64,000 nucleotides of DNA from Pseudopedobacter sp037968815 (GTDB lineage: Bacteria; Bacteroidota; Bacteroidia; Sphingobacteriales; Sphingobacteriaceae), in contig JBBKWF010000008.1 of the NCBI GenBank assembly GCA_037968815.1, positions 62,001-126,000 on the forward strand, read 5' to 3'. Below, piece after piece: positions 1 through 8,207 of this stretch (within the stretch, counting starts at the first letter, position 1; every line of letters starts with the position of its first letter). Under the pieces are notes generated by a model. That model was not told where the DNA came from and made no database searches. It saw only the letters and a program-made list of their open reading frames with translations. A program made the position numbers and the translations under genes.

Positions 1-2
1 GT

Positions 3-104
3 ATCGATTATGGTTATGGCTTTGATGCAATACCTGGTAACAGCGAAGCAAATAAAGGACAGTTTCACTTTAGTATAGCACAGCAGTTAGGTGGTTTTAA
101 CTAA
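3..104 (+). CDS. bamA: Outer-membrane assembly factor BamA, C-terminal end only
   Basis: The open frame enters from the left edge and stops at 102-104. The visible 33 residues end in alternating aromatic and small residues (GQFHFSIAQQLGGFN), which look like the last beta-strand of an outer-membrane barrel. Two Skp/OmpH chaperone genes follow at once, as they usually do behind bamA in Bacteroidota. Only the end is in the window, so the assignment rests mostly on context. Confidence 0.6.
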   Translation: MDYGYGFDAIPGNSEANKGQFHFSIAQQLGGFN

Positions 105-219
105 AAGGTTAAATTGCAGCTTTTAAGATACAATCAATGAAAAATCATGATTTACAATCGTCTAGCATCGGTTAAAGCGTGATTGCTTCATCACCATAAA
201 AGAACAAATAGAAAAAGAG

Positions 220-747
220 ATGAAAAAGTATATCATTCTTCCTATATTCATCGTTATGCTTTGTTTAACAGCACAAGCACAACGTTTAGCTTATGTAGAT
301 TCTGAATATATATTAAAACATATTCCGCAATACTCATCGGCACAAAAGCAGCTTAATGCTTCTGCACAAAAATGGCAAAGTGATATTGATGCTAAGTTTA
401 TTGAGGTGAGCAAGATGAGAAAAGATTTTCAGGCAGATCAGGTATTATTGACTGATGATATGAAAAAGAAGCGTGAAGCTGATATCTCGCAAAAAGAAAA
501 AGAAGCTAATGATTTGCAACAGCAAAAGTTTGGCTATGAAGGTGAACTTTATAAAGAAAAGCTAAGGCTTATAAAACCAATACAAGACAAAGTAGCAAAA
601 GCCGTTGAGGAATATGCAAACTCTGAAAGTATTGATATGATAATTGATAAAAGTACAGTAACATTGCTATTTGCTCGACCAAATTTTGACGCTACCAATC
701 AGGTAATTGTAAAGTTAGGTTATAAGCCCGGCGCATTTGCTAAATAG
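220..747 (+). CDS. OmpH/Skp family periplasmic chaperone (first copy)
   Basis: This 175-residue protein starts with a clear signal peptide (hydrophobic core, then a cut near AQAQ at residues 18-21). A long charged helical section (about residues 60-125, rich in K, E, Q, D) follows, matching the coiled tentacles of Skp, which hold unfolded outer-membrane proteins in the periplasm. The ends form the small beta body, with LAYVDSEYIL near the N-terminus typical of the family. It lies between the bamA end and a second copy, fitting a role in outer-membrane biogenesis. The Skp role is known for the family and is inferred here. Confidence 0.88.
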   Translation: MKKYIILPIFIVMLCLTAQAQRLAYVDSEYILKHIPQYSSAQKQLNASAQKWQSDIDAKFIEVSKMRKDFQADQVLLTDDMKKKREADISQKEKEANDLQQQKFGYEGELYKEKLRLIKPIQDKVAKAVEEYANSESIDMIIDKSTVTLLFARPNFDATNQVIVKLGYKPGAFAK

Positions 748-797
748 CAATATTTGTTTTAAACTCGTAGAATTAAATTAACACCCAACTAAAAAGA

Positions 798-1310
798 ATG
801 AAAAAATTATTTAAAATCGCATTAGTAGCAGGAGGATTATTATTTGCAGGTAATTTGGTTAATGCACAGCAAAAAATTGCTCATATTAACTCGGCAGACC
901 TTATAAAGTCAATGCCTGAAGTAGAAACTGCAGATAAACAACTAGCAACATTTAAAGCATCTTTAGATGCTGATGGTAAAACCATGTATACTGAATATCA
1001 AACTAAGGTTCAGGATTTTCAAGCCAAAGAAAAAACTTTGAGCGATGCAATGAAAGAAGCTAAAGTAAAAGAGATTCAGGATTTACAAAAACGTATTGAA
1101 GAATTTCAACAAAAAGCAGGTGATGATTTTGAGAAAAAAAGAGGAGAGTTATACGATCCAATTTTGAAGAAAGCAGAAGATGCAGTTAAAGTTGTAGCTA
1201 AAGAAAAAGGTTATGCTTACGTTTTTGATACCACTCAACCAGGTATTGTTTACTTTGATGGTGGTGTAAATATCATCGCAGATGTTAAAACGAAATTAGG
1301 CTTAAAATAA
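798..1310 (+). CDS. OmpH/Skp family periplasmic chaperone (second copy)
   Basis: A 170-residue paralogue of the gene just upstream. It has a signal peptide cut near NAQQ (about residue 23), the family start KIAHINSADLI and a long K/E/Q/A-rich coiled helix in the middle. The C-terminal stretch GYAYVFDTTQPGIVYFDGG is the usual end of Bacteroidota OmpH proteins. The two genes are 50 bases apart and probably share a transcript, which ends at the hairpin at 1335-1374. Confidence 0.9.
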   Translation: MKKLFKIALVAGGLLFAGNLVNAQQKIAHINSADLIKSMPEVETADKQLATFKASLDADGKTMYTEYQTKVQDFQAKEKTLSDAMKEAKVKEIQDLQKRIEEFQQKAGDDFEKKRGELYDPILKKAEDAVKVVAKEKGYAYVFDTTQPGIVYFDGGVNIIADVKTKLGLK

Positions 1311-1334
1311 GCTTTGTTAAGCTAAAGCTTAAAG

Positions 1335-1374
1335 AAAAATGCGAAGTGGGAAAACCTGCTTCGCATTTTTTTTT
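1335..1374 (+). terminator. Intrinsic terminator after the ompH pair
   Basis: The stem arms are ATGCGAAG and CTTCGCAT, extended inwards by two G-T and two G-C pairs to an AAAA loop. A run of nine or more T follows. It sits 25 bases after the stop codon of the second ompH gene. Confidence 0.9.
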
Positions 1375-1400
1375 AATAATTCTTATACAAGAGAACCAGA

Positions 1401-1432
1401 CTTTCAGTATTTAGCTTTCTGCTTTAAGCTTA
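1401..1432. repeat. 32-bp dispersed repeat, copy 1
   Basis: This T-rich stretch matches 48587-48618 at about 26 of 32 positions; both contain GCTTTAAGCTT. It is non-coding and lies just before murI; the other copy lies after the purF gene. Confidence 0.6.
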
Positions 1433-1477
1433 AAACACTATTTTCGTTCAAAGCTTTAAGCTTTTAGAAATAATACA

Positions 1478-2287
1478 ATGCTAGATAATCCAATTGGTAT
1501 TTTTGATTCAGGTATAGGTGGTTTAACCGTTGCAAATGCTATACGTAAGGTGTTGCCTCATGAAAACCTAATATATTTTGGTGATACTGCACATATGCCT
1601 TACGGAGATAAATCTGAAGAAGCCATAAAGTACTATAGCTTAAAAATTGGTAAGTTTCTACAATCACAAGGTTGTAAAGCAATTGTTATTGCTTGCAACA
1701 CAGCCTCATCTTTAGGGTATGCAGATTTAAAAGAGTTTTTGGGAGATGAACTACCTATATTAAACGTTATTGATCCTGTGGTAGATTTTTGTGCTACGCA
1801 GAAGCATTATCAAAAAATTGGTGTTATTGCTACAAAAGCAACTATTAAGTCGGATATATATGCCACAAAGATAAAATCCACCATTCCAGATATTAAAGTG
1901 CAATCACTTGCAACACCTTTGCTTGCACCTATGATTGAGGAAGGTTTTTTTGCAAATAACATCAGTAAAACCATCATAAACGCCTATTTGTCCTCCACAA
2001 AGCTTAAAAAAATTGACTCTTTGATTTTGGCTTGTACCCATTACCCACTTATCCGTAAAGAAATAGAAGAATATTATCATAATAAAGTCGAGATATTAAA
2101 TACTGCAGAAATTGTTGCAGATGATGTGAAAAAGAAGTTAACGGAACTTGGCTTGCTCAATACCTCCACAGAAAAACCAAAATATCAGTTTTATGTTTCA
2201 GATAAAACTAGTTCTTTTGAAAGCAGTACTCAGTTGTTTTTTGAGGATAAAATTAATTTGGTTCAAAAAAATATCTGGAGTTCATAA
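1478..2287 (+). CDS. murI: Glutamate racemase
   Basis: It interconverts L- and D-glutamate in the cytoplasm, supplying D-Glu for peptidoglycan. The protein has 269 residues, the usual length. It carries the family start IGIFDSGIGGLTVA, the first catalytic cysteine in IACNTASS (C73), the second in ACTHYPLI (C186), and the substrate motif YFGDTAHMPYG near residue 33. It stands alone between the ompH terminator and the ccmE promoter region. Confidence 0.97.
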   Translation: MLDNPIGIFDSGIGGLTVANAIRKVLPHENLIYFGDTAHMPYGDKSEEAIKYYSLKIGKFLQSQGCKAIVIACNTASSLGYADLKEFLGDELPILNVIDPVVDFCATQKHYQKIGVIATKATIKSDIYATKIKSTIPDIKVQSLATPLLAPMIEEGFFANNISKTIINAYLSSTKLKKIDSLILACTHYPLIRKEIEEYYHNKVEILNTAEIVADDVKKKLTELGLLNTSTEKPKYQFYVSDKTSSFESSTQLFFEDKINLVQKNIWSS

Positions 2288-2409
2288 TTAGTGCAAATTG
2301 ATGACGACTTTTTGAAAATACGTGTCATAATATTTCAATATTAATTTTATATCCATCTTAAAACCTGCTTTAAACACCTAAAACAGTTAATTTAGAATGT
2401 TTCTTAATA

Positions 2410-2427
2410 GATAACATTTTTGTTATC
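2410..2427. promoter_or_regulatory. Perfect 7-bp inverted repeat before ccmE
   Basis: GATAACA and TGTTATC face each other across a TTTT loop. No T-run follows, so an operator or a weak hairpin is more likely than a terminator. It lies 26 bases upstream of a TAnnTTTG box. Confidence 0.4.
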
Positions 2428-2452
2428 ATTAGCTCCTAAACTTTGCTATTCG

Positions 2453-2460
2453 TATTTTTG
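2453..2460 (+). promoter_or_regulatory. Bacteroidota-type -7 box for ccmE
   Basis: TATTTTTG fits the TAnnTTTG consensus of the primary sigma factor in Bacteroidota and lies 27 bases before the chosen ccmE start. I could not find a TTG at the usual -33 spacing, so the call is moderate. Confidence 0.45.
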
Positions 2461-2487
2461 CGAATTAAATGTATTAAATCATACGTT

Positions 2488-2895
2488 ATGAAAAAAAGTT
2501 CAATCATCGGGATGATAATTATTGCCATAGCAATTGGTGCAATTGTGAGTACTTATGCTGATAGTAGTACTTATGGTTCATTTGCAGAAGCTGCTAAAAC
2601 AAAAAAAGAACTTCATGTAGTGGGTAAACTAGATCTATCAAAAGAGATGTTTTATGACCCAAAACAAGATGCAAATTACTTTTCTTTTTATGTGAATGAT
2701 AATAATGGTAAAAACTGTAAAGTAGTATTTACAGGTGCTAAGCCACAAGATTTTGAACGCTCAGAACAAATTGTTTTAACAGGCGAAATGTTAGGAGAGG
2801 AGTTTCATGCAAGTAAAATATTGATGAAATGTCCATCTAAATACACAGAAAACGAAATAGAGGTTAAAGAAGTTACAGCTCAAGGTAAAATATAA
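2488..2895 (+). CDS. ccmE: Cytochrome c maturation protein CcmE, Cys-type
   Basis: CcmE is the membrane-anchored heme chaperone of cytochrome c maturation system I. This 135-residue protein has one N-terminal membrane helix (residues 5-22) and then an OB-fold beta domain. The heme-attachment site is C115-PSK-Y119, a CxxxY motif in place of the classical HxxxY. I chose the ATG at 2488 because it starts directly with the charged and hydrophobic anchor; the open frame extends upstream only through non-ATG codons. ccmF follows 5 bases later. CxxxY forms of CcmE are known in some archaea and in Desulfovibrio. Confidence 0.88.
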   Translation: MKKSSIIGMIIIAIAIGAIVSTYADSSTYGSFAEAAKTKKELHVVGKLDLSKEMFYDPKQDANYFSFYVNDNNGKNCKVVFTGAKPQDFERSEQIVLTGEMLGEEFHASKILMKCPSKYTENEIEVKEVTAQGKI

Positions 2896-2900
2896 TTTTA

Positions 2901-5339
2901 ATGGATATACAATTTGCGGGCGAACACCTGTTGCCGGGGAAACTTGGTCAGTTTTTTATCGTCCTTTCTATCGGGGCTTCAGTATTAGCATTAATCAGTT
3001 ACTATTTCGCAACTATCTCCAAAGATAAACTAGATTTATCATGGCAAAAAATAGGTAGACTAGCGTACCGACTTAATCTTCTTGCTATTGTTGGCGTTGC
3101 AGCTTGTCTGTTTTATATTATTTACAATCATTATTTCGAATATCATTACGCATGGGCACATTCATCTAGAACGTTGCCTGTTTATTACATTATATCTTGT
3201 TTCTGGGAAGGGCAAGAAGGAAGCTTTTTGCTATGGTCATTTTGGCAAGGCGTATTGGGCTGTATTGTAATTGCAAAGGCTAAGACCTGGGAAAATAGTG
3301 TAATGACTATAATCTCCATCTCTCAAGTATTTTTGACTACCATGATTTTGGGAGTCGAGATTTTTGGAGCTAAAATAGGTTCCTCGCCATTTGTGCTTTT
3401 AAGAGACGCAATGGAAGCTCCAATTTTTGCTAGAGCAGATTATTTATCGCTTATTCAAGACGGTAATGGATTAAACCCACTTTTACAGAACTACTGGATG
3501 GTAATACACCCACCAACTTTGTTTTTGGGTTTTGCATCAATGATTGTTCCTTTCGCCTACGCTGTTGCGGGTTTATGGCAAAAAAGATACGGCGAGTGGG
3601 TTAAGCCAGCTATGCCTTGGGCACTGTTTGCGGTAATGATTTTAGGAACAGGAATTATCATGGGTTCTTTTTGGGCTTATGAAGCTTTAAACTTTGGTGG
3701 TTTTTGGGCTTGGGATCCTGTAGAAAATGCTTCAATTATTCCTTGGTTAACACTTATTGCCGGTGTGCATGTAATGATCGCCTATAAAAACTCAGGACAT
3801 TCTTATTTTACAGCTGCGTTTTTGGTGATCATTAGCTTTGTATTGGTTCTTTATGCTTCTTTCTTAACCCGTAGCGGAATTTTAGGAGAAACGTCTGTTC
3901 ATGCTTTCACTTCAATGGGGATGGATACGCAGTTGCTCGTTTTCCTAGGAACGTTTTTTATCCTTCCGTTGGTGTTGTTCATCATTAATTGGAAACATTT
4001 ACCAATTACTAAAAAAGACGAAGACACTTACTCCCGCGAGTTTTGGTTGTTTATTGGTGCAGTAGTATTGTTTGTGTCATGTATTCAAATACTTGCAACT
4101 ACATCCGTTCCGGTTTATAACGCAATTTTCGGTACAAATATAGCCCCGCCAACTGATGCTATTCAGCACTATAATAAGTGGCAAATTGCTTTTGCATTTG
4201 TAGTAACCACTATATCTGCATTTTCTCAGTTTCTTAAATACAAAAAAACAAATGTCCGCAAGTTTTTCATCAGTTTAACAGTGTCATTTGTCGTTGCTAT
4301 CATATTGACCGCAATAGCAGTATATGTGGTGGATATCTACGGAAACGTAATGTACATTCTGTTGACTTGGTCGGCAATTTTCTCTGTTTTATGTAATGGA
4401 AATATTTTAAGCGAAGCTTTTAAAGGCAAGTGGAAACTTTCGGGTTCTGCAGTTGCGCACATTGGTTTTGCTATGTTGTTGGTAGGTGCTTTAATTGCTG
4501 CTGCAAACAATAAGGTAGTCTCTTTAAATAATACAGGAATTGGCTTTGGTGATGAGTTTGCTAAAAACAACAATCCAAGAGAGAACATCATTCTTTATAA
4601 AAATGAGCCTACCAAAATGGATAAGTATACCGTTACTTACTTAGGCGATTCTACTTCTGGAGTAAACACTTATTATAAAGTAAATTATAAGGTTTTTAAT
4701 GCTGAAGGGAAGATTACAGAGAATTTTAATCTTTATCCTAACGCACAACAAAACATTAAGATGAAGCAAATTATAGCTTCACCAGACACTAAACATTACC
4801 TTCTGCATGATATTTATACTCACGTAAGTAGTGTGCCTTTAAAAGAAGAAGAGCATCACGAAGACCATGAAGGCCACTCCGATGATGAAAATTATATTAA
4901 ACCGGTGGTTCATGAAGTTGTAATTGGAGATACCGTACGCTTTAGAACTGGATTTATATTGGTAAAAGGTGTAAATAAGAATGCTAAAATCAATGATATC
5001 CCATTAACCGATAAAGATGTAGCAATCGGCTTAAATTTAGAGGTACATTCTGATGGCGCTATTTATGATGCGGAACCTATTTTCTTAATTAAAGGAAACG
5101 CAAAAGTTGATTTCGGTAAAAAAGTTGATGAAGCTGGGTTAAAACTTAGATTCAGCAATGTATTGCCTGAAAAAAATAAAATGGAGCTAACAGTTTTTGA
5201 AAAACCTAAAGAGGATAAAAAAGACTGGATAGTGCTTAAGGCAATAGAGTTCCCTTATATCAACTTGTTTTGGGGTGGTACTATTGTTATGGTAATTGGC
5301 TTTATTATATCAATTTTTAGAAGAAACAAAGAAATATGA
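2901..5339 (+). CDS. ccmF: Cytochrome c heme lyase subunit, CcmF/CcsA family
   Basis: A large (812-residue) multi-span membrane protein. The tryptophan-rich WWD motif GGFWAWDPVENASIIPW lies near residue 265, and conserved membrane histidines occur around it. This family handles heme at the outer face of the membrane and helps join it to apocytochrome c. A long external domain (about residues 540-780) precedes the last helix; it contains a His/Glu/Asp-rich patch near residue 650. The pairing with ccmE supports the role. The ccmABCD transporter genes are not in the window. The stop overlaps the next gene by 4 bases. Confidence 0.93.
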   Translation: MDIQFAGEHLLPGKLGQFFIVLSIGASVLALISYYFATISKDKLDLSWQKIGRLAYRLNLLAIVGVAACLFYIIYNHYFEYHYAWAHSSRTLPVYYIISCFWEGQEGSFLLWSFWQGVLGCIVIAKAKTWENSVMTIISISQVFLTTMILGVEIFGAKIGSSPFVLLRDAMEAPIFARADYLSLIQDGNGLNPLLQNYWMVIHPPTLFLGFASMIVPFAYAVAGLWQKRYGEWVKPAMPWALFAVMILGTGIIMGSFWAYEALNFGGFWAWDPVENASIIPWLTLIAGVHVMIAYKNSGHSYFTAAFLVIISFVLVLYASFLTRSGILGETSVHAFTSMGMDTQLLVFLGTFFILPLVLFIINWKHLPITKKDEDTYSREFWLFIGAVVLFVSCIQILATTSVPVYNAIFGTNIAPPTDAIQHYNKWQIAFAFVVTTISAFSQFLKYKKTNVRKFFISLTVSFVVAIILTAIAVYVVDIYGNVMYILLTWSAIFSVLCNGNILSEAFKGKWKLSGSAVAHIGFAMLLVGALIAAANNKVVSLNNTGIGFGDEFAKNNNPRENIILYKNEPTKMDKYTVTYLGDSTSGVNTYYKVNYKVFNAEGKITENFNLYPNAQQNIKMKQIIASPDTKHYLLHDIYTHVSSVPLKEEEHHEDHEGHSDDENYIKPVVHEVVIGDTVRFRTGFILVKGVNKNAKINDIPLTDKDVAIGLNLEVHSDGAIYDAEPIFLIKGNAKVDFGKKVDEAGLKLRFSNVLPEKNKMELTVFEKPKEDKKDWIVLKAIEFPYINLFWGGTIVMVIGFIISIFRRNKEI

Positions 5340-6121
5340 GAATAGCTATGCTAGGTGCAGGCAATGTTGCCAAGCATTTAAGTAAAGCTTTAATCAGAAG
5401 CGGTAACCCTGTTGTTCAGGTTTGGAGCAGAAATAATGAGAATGCAATAGATTTAGCTTTAAAAATTGGAGCTAATTCTATTGCTGATTTTCAGGAGATT
5501 GATGAAGATGTTGATCTTGTAATTATTGCTGTTAATGATGATGCAATTAGTTCTATAGCCAACTTAATTCCAAAAAAAGATAATAGAATTGTTGCACACA
5601 CATCTGGCTCAACGGATATTTCTGTGCTTAATATGCATTCTAAATCAGCCGTTTTATATCCATTACAAACTTTCTCGAAAAATATTGGACTAGACTTTAC
5701 TAAAGTGCCTCTATGTATTGAAAGTACTGATGAAGCAACTGAAGCTCAGCTACTAAACTTAGCCCATCAATTGAGTGAAAAAGTAGAAGTAGTGAGTTCT
5801 GAAAATCGGGTTAAGCTTCACATATCAGCAGTTTTTGCCTGCAACTTTACAAACTATTTATATACCGTTTCGCAAGAGTTGCTTGAAAGCTCATCCTTAA
5901 GTTTTGACTTGATTAAACCTTTGATTTTTGAGACGGTAAATAAGATTGTAGATAATGCTCCAGAAAATGTTCAAACTGGTCCAGCAAAAAGAAACGATGA
6001 GCAAATTATGACAAAGCATTTGGAAATACTTGAAAGTAATTCTGAATGGCAAAAATTATATCGCTTAATCAGTCAAAACATAGTAAAAAAGTACGCTCAC
6101 TCTAAAAGCCCCGTCAAATAA
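5336..6121 (+). CDS. Rossmann-fold protein with DUF2520 domain
   Basis: This 261-residue protein opens with MRIAMLGAGNVAKHLS, a dinucleotide-binding loop (GxGxxA type), and resembles the F420/NADP oxidoreductase and ketopantoate-reductase-like group. The second half is all-helical and contains NRVKLHISAVFACNFTNYLY, typical of DUF2520. Its start overlaps the ccmF stop (ATGA), so the two are likely co-translated. The substrate is unknown to me; no link to heme biology is evident from the protein itself. Confidence 0.82.
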   Translation: MRIAMLGAGNVAKHLSKALIRSGNPVVQVWSRNNENAIDLALKIGANSIADFQEIDEDVDLVIIAVNDDAISSIANLIPKKDNRIVAHTSGSTDISVLNMHSKSAVLYPLQTFSKNIGLDFTKVPLCIESTDEATEAQLLNLAHQLSEKVEVVSSENRVKLHISAVFACNFTNYLYTVSQELLESSSLSFDLIKPLIFETVNKIVDNAPENVQTGPAKRNDEQIMTKHLEILESNSEWQKLYRLISQNIVKKYAHSKSPVK

Positions 6122-6141
6122 ATTCTTACTTTTACGGCGGT

Positions 6142-6474
6142 ATGAAAATTTTCAAATTAAAATTAAATTTCGAAGAAAAAGGACATGAAAGTGTAGAACT
6201 ACCTATTGCTGTAGGAGAGTCTGTACTTGATGTGTGCTTAGATAACGGAATAGAGTTACAACATAATTGTGGTGGGGTTTGTGGATGCAGTACTTGCCAT
6301 GTTTACTTAAATAAAGGCGAGGATAGCGTTCAAGAAATTTCTGATAAAGAAGAAGACTTTATTGATAGGGCAGTTAATCCTAAAATAAGCTCTAGACTTG
6401 GCTGTCAGTGTATATTAATTGATGGCGACATAGAAGTTACCATTCCAGATCAATCAGAATTTTTAGGGCATTAA
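6142..6474 (+). CDS. fdx: 2Fe-2S ferredoxin, ISC/adrenodoxin type
   Basis: A 110-residue ferredoxin. The cluster ligands are visible as C43, C49 and C52 in HNCGGVCGCSTCHVY and C88 in RLGCQC, the C-x5-C-x2-C-xn-C spacing of ISC-type ferredoxins that carry electrons for iron-sulfur assembly. iscX follows 10 bases later, the same order as in gamma-proteobacterial isc operons, but here without iscS, iscU, hscA or hscB. Confidence 0.9.
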   Translation: MKIFKLKLNFEEKGHESVELPIAVGESVLDVCLDNGIELQHNCGGVCGCSTCHVYLNKGEDSVQEISDKEEDFIDRAVNPKISSRLGCQCILIDGDIEVTIPDQSEFLGH

Positions 6475-6484
6475 AACTTATAGC

Positions 6485-6727
6485 ATGAATCAAGATAAAT
6501 TTGCACTTCCAATACATTGGAATGACCATGAAGATATTGCCATGGGCTTATATGAAAAATTTGGTGACGATTTTGGCGAATCAAAAATTTACCGCATTAG
6601 GTTTACCGATTTAATAGATTGGGTAATGGCTTTACCTAATTTTAAAGGAACAAAAGAAGAATGTAACGAAGGACATTTAGAGCAGATACAATCTGGCTGG
6701 GTGTACGAGTGGCGAGATAATCAATAA
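6485..6727 (+). CDS. iscX: Iron-sulfur assembly accessory protein IscX
   Basis: An 80-residue acidic protein with the IscX signature: IHWNDHEDIAMGLYEKF near the start, RFTDLIDWVMALPNF in the middle and IQSGWVYEWRD at the end. In Escherichia coli IscX binds the cysteine desulfurase IscS and iron and tunes cluster assembly. Here it is cotranscribed with the ferredoxin, and a terminator follows 7 bases after the stop. Confidence 0.92.
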   Translation: MNQDKFALPIHWNDHEDIAMGLYEKFGDDFGESKIYRIRFTDLIDWVMALPNFKGTKEECNEGHLEQIQSGWVYEWRDNQ

Positions 6728-6734
6728 ATAATAG

Positions 6735-6768
6735 AAGGGTTTTAAATTTTAAAACCCTTTTTTCTTTT
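6735..6768 (+). terminator. Terminator after iscX
   Basis: AAGGGTTTT pairs with AAAACCCTT across a short AT loop, followed by TTTTCTTTTT. Confidence 0.85.
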
Positions 6769-6935
6769 TAATAATTTGAGATCTATTACAAGAGGATCAG
6801 CTTGTTTTATTTGAAATTTTGTAAGATAAAGCTATTAAGTTGAGTTCGATTGTTGATTTCTCTTTTATATAATTAGGACGGACTCAAAAGCTGTTAAATT
6901 TTTTCATAGCTTATAAAGTGAGGTAATACCCGTTC

Positions 6936-7025
6936 CGTAATGTCGATAGGAGGTGTCTCACAAATTAGATATACTCATAGCATGGCACTCTGATAGTGAG
7001 ATGTCTCGTTGCCTCGACATGACGA
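6936..7025. repeat. Long-armed imperfect palindrome, GTCATGTCGA family (copy 1)
   Basis: The left arm (6936-6964) contains TGTCGATAGGAGGTGTCTCAC; read in pieces, its mirror is at 6997-7025 ending in CCTCGACATGACGA. The same arms recur at 21160-21252, 45999-46027 and 48412-48527, always between genes. The whole 355-base gap (6771-7125) before the next gene holds nothing else I can identify. Confidence 0.65.
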
Positions 7026-7125
7026 AAACTTAGTACCTTGTGTACTTGGCAATAATTGTAGTGATAAATTGCATGGAGATAAGCTAAATTACTGTTAATA
7101 CAATATATCTAATAAAGAATCAATT

Positions 7126-8115
7126 TTGAGTAATACAAACCATAATCATTTCGATATCATTATTATTGGGGCAGGTCCAATTGGTTTAGCTTGTGCAATT
7201 AAAGCTCAGGAAGCTGGTTTAACGTATTTAATTATAGAAAAAGGATGTTTGGTTAACTCGCTTTATAATTATCCGCAGAATATGACCTTTTTCTCTACCT
7301 CAGAGAAGTTAGAGATAGGTGGTGTGCCGTTTGTTTCAAATAGCCCAAAACCCACCAGAGCAGAAGCTTTAGAGTATTACAGGAGAGTAGCTAATAAGTT
7401 TGAGCTTAATATAAATCTATTCGAAACTGTTGAGGAAGTACATAGAGCTGATGATGAAGTTTTGTTTAAAGTTAATACCTCAAAGAATCATTACGAAGCA
7501 AAGAATATTGTTCTATCTACCGGTTTTTATGATATTCCAGCTTTATTGAATATCCCGGGAGAAAATTTACCAAAAGTTAATCATTACTACAAAGACCCAC
7601 ATTTTTTTTCCATGCAAAATGTGGTGGTGGTTGGTGCAAGTAACTCCTCTGTTGATGCCGCTTTAGAGTGTTATAGAAAAGGAGCAAATGTAACAATGGT
7701 TGTTAGAGCTTCTGAAGTTGGAGAGCGAGTTAAGTATTGGGTTCGCCCCGATATTATAAATAGAATTAAAGAGGGGAGTATCAAAGCGTATTTTAATGCG
7801 CACCTTAAAGAAATAAAAGATGAATCAGTAATTATAGCTACACCAGAAGGAGATGTGAGCATTGATAACGATTTTGTTTTAGCATTAACGGGATATCAGC
7901 CGAATTTTGACTTTCTGGAGAAAATGGGCGTTGTTTTAAGCAATGACTCTAAACGATACCCTCAACATAACGAGAAAACGATGGAGACCAATCAAAAAGG
8001 AATGTATTTGGCAGGCGTAGTCTGCGGAGGAATGGATACACACCTTTGGTTTATTGAAAACTCAAGAGTGCATGCAGATTTGATAATCAAAAATATCATC
8101 GATAAAAACAGCTAA
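7126..8115 (+). CDS. ypdA: YpdA-family FAD/NAD(P)-dependent oxidoreductase
   Basis: A 329-residue flavoprotein. The FAD loop is IIGAGPIGLACA (residue 13 onward), the NADPH loop is VVVGASNSSVDAA (about residue 168), and a C-terminal motif is YLAGVVCGGMDTHLWFIENSR. This is the pattern of YpdA, the bacillithiol-disulfide reductase of Firmicutes, and of its Bacteroidota relatives. A thioredoxin-reductase CxxC pair is absent, as expected for YpdA. The start appears to be TTG, as no in-frame ATG precedes the FAD loop. Whether this organism makes bacillithiol cannot be told from this window. Confidence 0.85.
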   Translation: MSNTNHNHFDIIIIGAGPIGLACAIKAQEAGLTYLIIEKGCLVNSLYNYPQNMTFFSTSEKLEIGGVPFVSNSPKPTRAEALEYYRRVANKFELNINLFETVEEVHRADDEVLFKVNTSKNHYEAKNIVLSTGFYDIPALLNIPGENLPKVNHYYKDPHFFSMQNVVVVGASNSSVDAALECYRKGANVTMVVRASEVGERVKYWVRPDIINRIKEGSIKAYFNAHLKEIKDESVIIATPEGDVSIDNDFVLALTGYQPNFDFLEKMGVVLSNDSKRYPQHNEKTMETNQKGMYLAGVVCGGMDTHLWFIENSRVHADLIIKNIIDKNS

Positions 8116-8135
8116 TATTAAGTTTTTAAGCCTAA

Positions 8136-8179
8136 AAAAATCCCTGTATTTCTTTTGTACGAAAAATACAGGGATTTTT
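8136..8179. terminator. Bidirectional terminator between ypdA and nhaA
   Basis: A 16-bp perfect stem (AAAAATCCCTGTATTT with its complement) has A-runs on the left and T-runs on the right, so it can stop transcripts from both convergent genes. Confidence 0.9.
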
Positions 8180-8207
8180 ATGTTAATAGTTGTATTTGGG
8201 GCTTTTC

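Noticed and set aside
7126..8115. Thioredoxin reductase as identity of the flavoprotein
   Set aside because: The CxxC active pair of TrxB is absent, and the end matches YpdA.
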